6,109 nucleotides of DNA from Thermoplasmata archaeon (lineage in GTDB: Archaea > Thermoplasmatota > Thermoplasmata > Thermoplasmatales > Thermoplasmataceae): positions 1 through 6,109 of the forward strand of contig JAKAAU010000100.1 in the NCBI GenBank assembly GCA_021802165.1, in the 5' to 3' direction. Of this stretch, positions 1 through 5,802 are shown one piece after another. The notes beneath the pieces are model-generated. The model worked only from the letters and a program-made list of their open reading frames with translations. It searched no databases and was not told where the DNA came from. Each line of letters starts with the position of its first letter. The stretch's first letter is position 1. The translations under genes and the position numbers were made by a program.

Positions 1-496
1 TTTCAGATACAAAAGGCTGGCTGAGGACAATGCAAGCCTGATCAAAACTTCACTTATAATAAGGCCATCAACAATGTTCGGTCCAGGTGATAAATTTACA
101 AAAATGCTAATAAACGCTGCAAAGGGCCGTGTTCCCTATCTTCCAAGAAGTGGAAATATGGCACCGGTGCATATCAATGATGTAATAACTGTAATTAAGA
201 ATTCCATGGAGAGGTCAGGGGTAATAGATGTATGCACAAGGGAGAGGGTTTCCTTTGCGGATATGTTCAATGTAATCCGGGCCAAACTGGGAATGCAGCC
301 GGTAAAAGAGGTGACATCCACAATATTCAAACCTTTCATTGGATCGCTTGAAAAAAGGGGAGTCCTGACAAAAGAGCAGTTCTATATGCTGCAGCTGGAT
401 TACTATAAGGAAAATACATCATTATACAGATATGTGGCAGAGCCGATAACCTATAAAGATTATATAGCCTCTGCAGACATTGAAAAATTAAAGTAA
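1..496 (+). CDS. Extended SDR / NAD-dependent epimerase-like protein, 3' part only
   Basis: The frame is open from base 2 to the TAA at 494-496, giving about 164 visible residues; the start lies outside the window. The first residues, FRYKRLAED, fit the YxxxK catalytic segment of short-chain dehydrogenases (KxxAE), with the catalytic Tyr expected just before the window. IIRPSTMFGPGDKF, soon after, matches the RPxxxxGPGD substrate-side loop of extended SDRs, and PVHINDV matches their conserved 'PVHxxDV' segment. The variant most often carrying these motifs is the epimerase / complex I 39-kDa subunit (NDUFA9)-like group, which binds NAD(P). The actual substrate cannot be read from this part, and the N-terminal Rossmann GxxGxxG is missing from view. 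An ATG at 74 lies inside the conserved RPST-MFGPGD motif, so it is not the start. The gene ends in a 9-base tail-to-tail overlap with the minus-strand gene at 488-955. Confidence 0.8.
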   Translation, partial: FRYKRLAEDNASLIKTSLIIRPSTMFGPGDKFTKMLINAAKGRVPYLPRSGNMAPVHINDVITVIKNSMERSGVIDVCTRERVSFADMFNVIRAKLGMQPVKEVTSTIFKPFIGSLEKRGVLTKEQFYMLQLDYYKENTSLYRYVAEPITYKDYIASADIEKLK

Positions 497-955
497 AACA
501 TTTCCCACAGCTTCATTATTTATCATATTTATCAATTTTTGCATATATTCTACAGGATATTCTCCTATATGACCTGAGAAATCAGCATCCTCTCTCAGGG
601 AAACCAGATATGATAATGCTATTCTCAGATTTGACGCGGCAAGAATAAGGTATGCGGTATATTTATCGCCACTATCCATTTTCTGTTCTATGTCAACCCA
701 CTCCTTTGCTTCCCTTCTCAGGGATTTTCTAACATTGTCAGGGAGAACCGTATCATTATCGTAGATATTTTCATTCAGGGTGTCCAGTATATCCAGCATC
801 TCCCTGATTTTCTCTATATTCCTTGCCTCTGATATGGCCAGCCCGAGAAAAGACTGCACAATTTTTATCTGCGATTCATAAAGAAAGAACTTATGGTCCA
901 CAGGCAATTTTTTTTCTACCAATTCACAGTATTCAAGTAAAAGTTCATCTTCCAT
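488..955 (-). CDS. Small acidic helical protein of unknown function, weakly UPF0147-like
   Basis: This 155-residue frame starts at ATG 955-953 and ends at TAA 490-488. I do not recognise it with certainty. It is rich in Glu, Leu and Lys, has no signal peptide or membrane segment, and is probably all alpha-helical and cytoplasmic. Residues 48-85 (EKIREMLDILDTL, then TVLPDNVRKSLRREAKEW) recall the archaeal UPF0147 family, whose members carry a 'lleeI..D.tvPrNvRraaeeAk' segment. The following helix (YLILAASNLRIALSYL, about 102-117) sits where that family has its second repeat. It is longer than UPF0147 proteins (about 90 residues), so the link is only a suggestion. An A/T-rich box at 972-984 is centred about 23 bases before the ATG and no Shine-Dalgarno is visible, which fits a leaderless transcript. 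The 3' end overlaps the convergent SDR gene by 9 bases. Confidence 0.7.
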   Translation of the reverse strand: MEDELLLEYCELVEKKLPVDHKFFLYESQIKIVQSFLGLAISEARNIEKIREMLDILDTLNENIYDNDTVLPDNVRKSLRREAKEWVDIEQKMDSGDKYTAYLILAASNLRIALSYLVSLREDADFSGHIGEYPVEYMQKLINMINNEAVGNVLL

Positions 956-971
956 GGAAGTAAATTTAGCA

Positions 972-984
972 CTATTTAATTAAA
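972..984 (-). promoter_or_regulatory. Putative TATA box for the 488-955 gene
   Basis: On the minus strand this reads TTTAATTAAATAG, centred about 23 bases upstream of the ATG at 955. It lies in the 49-base gap between the tRNA and the gene, so the gene need not depend on read-through from the tRNA. The assignment rests on position and A/T content only. Confidence 0.4.
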
Positions 985-1004
985 TTATTTGTTTTTAACT
1001 TCAG

Positions 1005-1077
1005 TAGCTCCGGGCAGATTCGAACTGCCGTCTGCTGGTCCAGAGCCAGTAATGCTTGGCCACTACACCACGGAGCT
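1005..1077 (-). tRNA. tRNA-Gln, anticodon CUG
   Basis: The minus strand folds as a complete 73-base tRNA. The acceptor stem is AGCTCCG with CGGAGCT and discriminator A at 1005. The D-arm is GTGT with GCAT and the loop AGTGGCCAA. The anticodon loop is CTCTGGA with anticodon CTG (plus-strand 1043-1041), U33 and G37. The T-arm is GGCAG with CTGCC and the loop TTCGAAT. The variable loop is four bases (AGAC), there is no intron, and no CCA is encoded. The first pair is A1-U72, the feature by which archaeal GatDE amidotransferase distinguishes tRNA-Gln charged with Glu; this fits the archaeal route in which Gln-tRNA is made by transamidation. The anticodon stem has an A27-C43 mismatch, with the other four pairs normal. 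It decodes CAG codons. It is divergent from aroC. Confidence 0.95.
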
Positions 1078-1096
1078 ATAATTAGTCATTACATTG

Positions 1097-1107
1097 TAAT
1101 ATAAAAA
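1097..1107 (-). promoter_or_regulatory. TATA box of tRNA-Gln
   Basis: The minus strand reads TTTTTATATTA here, close to the archaeal box A consensus TTTATATA. Its centre is 25 bases upstream of the first tRNA base at 1077, the standard distance for archaeal TBP/TFB-driven transcription. Confidence 0.65.
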
Positions 1108-1120
1108 TATTAATAAATTA
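1108..1120 (+). promoter_or_regulatory. Putative TATA box of aroC
   Basis: The plus strand reads TATTAATAAATTA, centred about 24 bases before the aroC ATG at 1138. No Shine-Dalgarno lies between box and ATG, so a leaderless transcript is likely. It abuts the oppositely facing tRNA box, making a compact bidirectional promoter region of about 60 bases. The stretch is A/T-rich throughout, so the exact box is uncertain. Confidence 0.45.
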
Positions 1121-1137
1121 TCATCACATTATAATTG

Positions 1138-2208
1138 ATGTTTTCACTAGGCAATGAAATAAGGCTCACAGTTTTCGGATCATCACACGGACCGTACATA
1201 GGCGGTACGGTGGATGGGCTGCCCGCCGGGACTGAAATCAACAAAGAATATATCCAGAAATGGCTCGACAGGAGAAGGCCCGGGCAGAGTCTCATTACCA
1301 CGCAGAGAAATGAGGAGGATGCCATAGAAATTATTGCAGGGTCCAGAGATGGATTTTCTGACGGGTCTCCTTTTACCTTCCTATTTAAAAATAAGGACTA
1401 TATCGATAAACATTACGACGAACTGAAAAATAACCCGAGGCCGGGACATGCGGACTTGACAATGTTTTACAAGTATGGTGATTTCAGGAACTATGAGGGC
1501 GGTGGTTTTTTCTCAGGAAGGATGACGCTTCCCCTTGTTGCTGCAGGGGCACTTGCCATGAGCATACTGGATGGCTATGGAATAAAAATTGTAACCTACA
1601 TTAAATCTGCTGGAGACATCTCAATGAAATCAGAACCTCCTTCGGGACCGGAAGACGTATATGGATACAGAACCAGGATGCCGGATAGGGGCATGGATGA
1701 ATTGCTTTACAACAAGATACTAAAAATAATAAAAGAGGGCGATAGCCTAGGAAGCATAATCAAAACATCCGTATATAATGTTCCTCCGGGAGTGGGCGAG
1801 CCGTTTTTCAATTCAGTGGAAAGTGAGATATCCAGAGCCATGTTTTCTATACCGGGGCTAAAGGGCGTGGAATTCGGTGCAGGATTTAACCTCGGGAGCA
1901 TGATGGGTTCTGAGGCAAACGACGAATTTTATACTGATGGGAAAAAGATTATGACAAGGACAAATAATTCTGGAGGCATTCTTGGCGGAATTACGGATGG
2001 TATGCCTGTTGAATTCAGCGTGGCAATGAAACCCACGTCCTCAATAAGGATACCACAGAAAAGTGTTAACATAACAACAATGGAGCCATCAGAGGTAAGG
2101 GTTACTGGAAGGCATGATCCTTTCATATCATTCAGGGCCGTTCCTGTTATACAGACACTAACTGCATTTGTTATACTTGACCTGATGATGGCAGGGAAGA
2201 AATTATAG
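1138..2208 (+). CDS. aroC: Chorismate synthase
   Basis: This 356-residue protein is full length for the family. Chorismate synthase converts 5-enolpyruvylshikimate-3-phosphate to chorismate with reduced FMN, the last step of the shikimate pathway, in the cytoplasm. The signatures occur in order: FGSSHG (13-18, His17), DRRRPGQSLITTQR (44-57), NPRPGHAD (99-106, His104), GGGFFSGRMT (121-130), the segment from PPGVGEP to GVEFGAGF (216-250), NSGGILGGITDGMP (277-290) and GRHDPFISFRAVPV (324-337, Asp327). His17, His104 and Asp327 fit the conserved catalytic positions. Compared with the E. coli enzyme, three acidic residues next to these motifs are changed (FGESHG to FGSSHG, SARET to SGRMT, AVPIAE to AVPVIQ). 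A TTG at 1135 is in frame, but ATG 1138 gives the family N-terminus and suits the TATA position. No other aro gene is adjacent. The stop overlaps the DUF2070 stop. Confidence 0.95.
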   Translation: MFSLGNEIRLTVFGSSHGPYIGGTVDGLPAGTEINKEYIQKWLDRRRPGQSLITTQRNEEDAIEIIAGSRDGFSDGSPFTFLFKNKDYIDKHYDELKNNPRPGHADLTMFYKYGDFRNYEGGGFFSGRMTLPLVAAGALAMSILDGYGIKIVTYIKSAGDISMKSEPPSGPEDVYGYRTRMPDRGMDELLYNKILKIIKEGDSLGSIIKTSVYNVPPGVGEPFFNSVESEISRAMFSIPGLKGVEFGAGFNLGSMMGSEANDEFYTDGKKIMTRTNNSGGILGGITDGMPVEFSVAMKPTSSIRIPQKSVNITTMEPSEVRVTGRHDPFISFRAVPVIQTLTAFVILDLMMAGKKL

Positions 2209-3933
2209 GTGCAGAACAAGATACCTGAATGAGACCACCGAGATAAGCATGGATATGAGAAGAACGAACCCTATGGAATATTTTGCCGTGCGCAGAGATG
2301 CGAGAACTGTCTGAATTAGGTTATGGAATGCATTTTCCTCACCCATTGTTACATTTACATATTCTGTATACATCCCCACCGATGCTGGAGCAGCATTGTC
2401 AATTGCTCCAAGAACAGTTTTATTTATGAGATTCGCAACAGATTCTGGATCACAGTGCATTCCCAGGGGGTTTATGTCAAGCTGCCCAACGTTGACAACA
2501 TGGTTATCCGTTGTATATATGTCCATATTCTTCACCCGTGGATCTGAACCTGCCCTTGCAAGCTTTATTATATCCCTGCTGATGTTGTTTGAATCTGTAA
2601 GGACTATAGCGTTGTAATAGTCCCTTATCTTTAAGACCAGAACCTGGACACCCATGGATGCCAGGCCATCGATTTTCTGGTAATTCCTTCCATAGCCGAT
2701 AAAAGCAGGATATTCGGATTGTGCCAGATTGAAGTTTTTTATCAGAGGATCTATGAGCATATCACAGTTATGGAGTTCCTCTGCATCCTTTGTGAAACTG
2801 TTCTGGGCATCAAGAAGTGCAAAATGGCTGGCCCCATTTTTCTGAAGGACTTCCATTACCTTCAAACCGGATTCCAGTGAGATATCGTCAAAGGGCCTGC
2901 CGTACGGTATAACGGCTGAAAATCCTGAATTCCCGAATTTCTGGAGAGATACATCATAACCGTCAACGTTGAATTTAACGAAGTCTGAAACATAATCTGC
3001 ATATTCCATTTTTTCTAGCGACCTTTTTATTGAATCAGCTATATTTTTTATATCATCTTTTCCGCTGCAGTTATTGCTGTTTGTTGTTGCCGTATGGAAA
3101 ACCATTATATTATCCCTTTTCAATTCATTTGCAAGTTTCAATGGAAGATTGCTGGTGCACAAATTCCCGAAAGGGCCGGGATGCACGAATGGAAACACCA
3201 GTGTTACAAGATCCTTGTTTCCAGTTTTTATATTAGCGGTTACAACAGGTACACGCCTCTTCCTGTTGTAAACATGATTAAAGAACCTCTCTCCTATTTC
3301 ACCATCTGTATCCCTGTTAAGGAAGAACTCTATAAGCTCAGATGGTTTTGATCTGTATTTTTTGGTGAATTTTAGTGTGGTTAATTTTAAGAACAGATAT
3401 GAGAATAAAATGTAAACTAGGGTAGCCACAATGAGGGGTACAACAAATTTCAGGGCTACTGTGGATATATAGTAAAAGATCAGCGATGATGCAATATATG
3501 AAAAAGTATAATTTGCAGAAAATACAGTAGCCATTCCCATATTTGCCGGGTAATATATGTAAAGGACAAGGAATCTCAGGAAAGCCGGAAATGCTGTTGC
3601 CAGTGCAAGAATATAATAATATGGCATTGAAATAAACGGTTTTAGTAGCACACCCGCCCAGAAGAATAATGTTGCCATTCCTATGGAAATAAAATCCATA
3701 TAGGCTATACGGTTAAAATTAAATCTTTTATTCGTCAATCTTATTGATGTAAAATCCACTATAATCAGGATAAAAAACGGTATTATCAGTATGACAAATA
3801 GATTCTTAATATGCCCTAGTATAAAATAATCTATAATGAATATTATGAATAGTGGTACCACAAAATAGTACCATTTTGGTGATTTTTTTGCATACCTTGA
3901 GAGGCCTGCAAGCGTCTTTCCCTTTTGCACCAT
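2203..3933 (-). CDS. DUF2070 family archaeal integral membrane protein (COG3356-like)
   Basis: The 576-residue frame runs from ATG 3933-3931 to TAA 2205-2203. Six hydrophobic segments fill the N-terminal third (about 22-40, 42-61, 79-98, 103-126, 141-158 and 160-182). A soluble domain of about 350 residues follows, and a last membrane segment (553-573) closes the protein. The soluble domain carries PFVHPGPFGNLCTSNLP (248-264), FHTATTNSNNCSGKDD (279-294), LLDAQNS (373-379) and YTTDNH (473-478). The HPGPFG stretch and the overall layout are what I know of DUF2070, an archaeal family that COG describes as a predicted neutral ceramidase-superfamily lipid hydrolase. The His, Asp and Asn residues of these motifs are candidate metal or catalytic sites, but no activity is proven. 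A TATA box lies 22 bases upstream of the start, indicating its own leaderless transcript. It converges on aroC with a 6-base overlap. Confidence 0.85.
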   Translation of the reverse strand: MVQKGKTLAGLSRYAKKSPKWYYFVVPLFIIFIIDYFILGHIKNLFVILIIPFFILIIVDFTSIRLTNKRFNFNRIAYMDFISIGMATLFFWAGVLLKPFISMPYYYILALATAFPAFLRFLVLYIYYPANMGMATVFSANYTFSYIASSLIFYYISTVALKFVVPLIVATLVYILFSYLFLKLTTLKFTKKYRSKPSELIEFFLNRDTDGEIGERFFNHVYNRKRRVPVVTANIKTGNKDLVTLVFPFVHPGPFGNLCTSNLPLKLANELKRDNIMVFHTATTNSNNCSGKDDIKNIADSIKRSLEKMEYADYVSDFVKFNVDGYDVSLQKFGNSGFSAVIPYGRPFDDISLESGLKVMEVLQKNGASHFALLDAQNSFTKDAEELHNCDMLIDPLIKNFNLAQSEYPAFIGYGRNYQKIDGLASMGVQVLVLKIRDYYNAIVLTDSNNISRDIIKLARAGSDPRVKNMDIYTTDNHVVNVGQLDINPLGMHCDPESVANLINKTVLGAIDNAAPASVGMYTEYVNVTMGEENAFHNLIQTVLASLRTAKYSIGFVLLISMLISVVSFRYLVLHL

Positions 3934-3950
3934 AGGGAATTAAAACTTAA

Positions 3951-3959
3951 GATATAAAA
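3951..3959 (-). promoter_or_regulatory. TATA box of the DUF2070 gene
   Basis: The minus strand reads TTTTATATC, a near-consensus archaeal box A, centred 22 bases upstream of the ATG at 3933. Only A/T-rich sequence and no Shine-Dalgarno lie between, so translation is probably leaderless. The box sits in the 103-base gap (3934-4036) after the kinase-like gene. The rest of that gap is A/T-rich and shows no convincing hairpin; it does hold an 8-base direct repeat tttgtaat (4009-4016 and 4021-4028). Confidence 0.6.
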
Positions 3960-4036
3960 TATTGCGGTCTGTTTTATTTGATATATGCGTAAATAATAAT
4001 TTAATAAATTTGTAATCCGGTTTGTAATAGATATGG

Positions 4037-5101
4037 TTATTCCTTAATTTTCATCATTCTATACTGTCCGTAACCAATAAGAACCCTTATGAATTTTGGG
4101 ACTACAATATTGTCTGTATTGATGTCTATGGATAGCCAATGCAGGTCTGCTATCTTTTCACGGGAAGATATAACACATATATTTTCAAAACCTGTTAACG
4201 CCAAAATTCTGTGTGATATTTGCTGATTTCCTCGGCCCAGAAGAAAACCCTGCCCACCGATAATTGATATTATTATTTTAGCCCTGCCAGTTGACACGAA
4301 ATGATAAATCTGGTCTTCTCCTATATCTGTTGATATTAATTGTTTACCTTTAATAACGTCAAAGCCCAGCATATTTGTATGCATGCCCATGGAATTTAAC
4401 AGCGCCTTGCAGGTACTTCCCGGGCCAATTATATAATATGTTTCCGAATCCATATTATCCATAAGGTATTCTGCAATATCAAATACTGATGATTCTGGAT
4501 ACTCTGCCTTGGATGAAATTACCACGCCATCAGTATCAGGAACCAGTAATTCACCAAATTTTTTTACCTGCAGTATGCCTGATCGGTATTTCTCTTCATT
4601 GATATCATCCACTTCAGCCCTTATATATCTAATATCCTCACTGCATACCCTGTTGAAAACTTCGATGGCATTCCTTATATTCATTGCAAATACAGAGCTG
4701 TACATTTTTACACCTGAGGGAATCCCAAGAACTGGCAGGTCAGAGCCTGCAGTAAGCACATCCCTGGCAGTTCCATCACCACCTACAAAACATATGAGGT
4801 CTGTATCTACTGCAGAATGAATAAAATTAATGGTATCCTCCCTGGATGATGGCTCCCCAGGATAATAGGAAATGCTGCAGGTTATCCCGGCCTGCTCCAT
4901 CTCCATCGAACCCATCGGGCCGGAAGGCACTATGAATTCAATGCCATTACTGTTGACTCCTTTAAGAAATTCAACGGCACGCTTAACTGACACAGAGTCG
5001 CCCATGTTTTTTAATGACAAATTGTCTGAACCTTTGTTGTTCCTGATTCCACCGTAACCAGCCAGGGGATTGACAAAAAATGCCACTTTTTTCGCAATCA
5101 T
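4037..5101 (-). CDS. ATP-NAD kinase-family protein (COG3199 / AcoX type)
   Basis: The 354-residue protein starts at ATG 5101-5099 and ends at TAA 4039-4037. The order of motifs is that of the COG3199 group: NPLAGYGGIRNNKGSDN (11-27), FVGGDGTARDV (105-115; the GGDGT nucleotide-binding motif of the NAD kinase / diacylglycerol kinase fold), VLGIPSGVKMYSSVFA (124-139), and IGGQGFLLGRGNQQIS (281-296). COG3199 is annotated as a predicted polyphosphate- or ATP-dependent NAD kinase; members near acetoin genes are called AcoX. True substrate and role are not established for most members, and classical NAD kinase (PpnK/NadK) is a separate family, so this should not be called nadK outright. It is soluble and cytoplasmic. 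Its start overlaps the stop of the upstream hydrolase gene by four bases (ATGA) and has a strong Shine-Dalgarno, so the two are almost certainly co-translated. Confidence 0.85.
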   Translation of the reverse strand: MIAKKVAFFVNPLAGYGGIRNNKGSDNLSLKNMGDSVSVKRAVEFLKGVNSNGIEFIVPSGPMGSMEMEQAGITCSISYYPGEPSSREDTINFIHSAVDTDLICFVGGDGTARDVLTAGSDLPVLGIPSGVKMYSSVFAMNIRNAIEVFNRVCSEDIRYIRAEVDDINEEKYRSGILQVKKFGELLVPDTDGVVISSKAEYPESSVFDIAEYLMDNMDSETYYIIGPGSTCKALLNSMGMHTNMLGFDVIKGKQLISTDIGEDQIYHFVSTGRAKIIISIIGGQGFLLGRGNQQISHRILALTGFENICVISSREKIADLHWLSIDINTDNIVVPKFIRVLIGYGQYRMMKIKE

Positions 5102-5802
5102 ATATTATACACCTCGCCTTCCACAGGCACAATAAAATTATTGCTATGAATAGATAAAACCTGCTTAAGTGATTCGCTGGACATATGTGTTGGCATGAAA
5201 ATTCTGGACCTGCTGGCCCTGAATGCAAGTATGGCGTCGGAAACTGTTGAATGCCCGTATTTCTCTGCCTCTTTCTCCATCCCATCCTGATATGTTGCCT
5301 CGTGTATAAAAAGGTCAGAGTTCCTTCCATGTTTAACTGCGGCATCATTGTATGATGTATCACCCGAATAGAACACGGTTTTCCCCGAGGCATTAAATCT
5401 GTACATATATTCTTCAACAGTATGCTTTCCAGGCATGATATGTAATCCCGGCTCATTTTCATTAAATGTAATCCCCCTCATCATGAAAGCCGGAGTATGG
5501 TAATATTTCAATATTCCAGAAATGCTTTTTGAAATTTCAGAAGGCCCCACAATGTTTACCTCAGTATCTACGCCATGCAGGGCCCGCTGCCAGATTAATT
5601 CGGAAATACCCCCGGCGTGATCAAGATGAAGATGCGTAACTAAAACTCTCTTGATTTCCTCAAGATTAATACCCTGATTAATTAAATATTCCACAGTATG
5701 AGGGCCGCAGTCCAGAAGTGTACTATCATCAATCAAAAAGGATGTATTTCTTTTTTTTGGAACAAGCCCTGCCCCCCATGTACCAATGGCCATAATCTTC
5801 AT
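5098..5802 (-). CDS. RNase Z-like metallo-beta-lactamase-fold hydrolase
   Basis: This 234-residue protein has the full set of binuclear metal ligands of the fold: THLHLDHAGG (56-65; His57, His59, Asp61, His62), His127 in PGKHTVEEY, SGDTSY (146-151; Asp148) and PTHMS (204-208; His206). LFIHEATYQDG (164-174) and YGHST (182-186) are typical of the RNase Z / ElaC branch. Against a tRNase Z, it is short (about 300 residues is usual), shows no obvious exosite arm, and lacks the HFSxRY ending (here HMSSES). It may be a small RNase Z-like phosphodiesterase or an enzyme on another substrate and should not be named rnz. It is cytoplasmic, with no signal peptide. The ATG at 5802-5800 has no Shine-Dalgarno but has an A/T box about 23 bases upstream. 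It overlaps the NAD kinase-like gene by ATGA at its end and the ankyrin-like frame by ATGA at its start. Confidence 0.85.
   Translation of the reverse strand: MKIMAIGTWGAGLVPKKRNTSFLIDDSTLLDCGPHTVEYLINQGINLEEIKRVLVTHLHLDHAGGISELIWQRALHGVDTEVNIVGPSEISKSISGILKYYHTPAFMMRGITFNENEPGLHIMPGKHTVEEYMYRFNASGKTVFYSGDTSYNDAAVKHGRNSDLFIHEATYQDGMEKEAEKYGHSTVSDAILAFRASRSRIFMPTHMSSESLKQVLSIHSNNFIVPVEGEVYNI
5110..5115 (-). promoter_or_regulatory. Shine-Dalgarno for the NAD kinase-like gene
   Basis: The minus strand reads GAGGTG, a six-base match to the anti-Shine-Dalgarno, eight bases before the ATG at 5101 and inside the last codons of the hydrolase gene. It is the only clear ribosome binding site in the window, which fits an internal operon gene among otherwise leaderless first genes. 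Confidence 0.7.

Noticed and set aside
74..76. ATG at 74 as the start of the SDR-like gene
   Set aside because: It lies inside the conserved RPSTMFGPGD segment and the frame is open to the window edge with matching SDR motif upstream.
985..1004. T-rich terminator after the tRNA
   Set aside because: The run of T is on the plus strand; on the tRNA's own strand it is A-rich, so it is not a T-tract terminator for this gene.
1135..1137. TTG at 1135 as the aroC start
   Set aside because: ATG 1138 directly follows, gives the family N-terminus, and suits the TATA box.
2323..3351. Plus-strand frames opposite the DUF2070 gene
   Set aside because: They are antisense shadows of a full-length gene with conserved motifs and have no promoter of their own.
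4009..4028. Direct repeat tttgtaat as an operator
   Set aside because: It is only eight bases long in an A/T-rich gap, and lies closer to the end of the kinase-like gene than to the DUF2070 promoter.
4983..5462. 159-residue minus-strand frame and other long overlapping frames
   Set aside because: They lie in other frames of the clearly coding hydrolase and kinase-like genes and show no family motifs.
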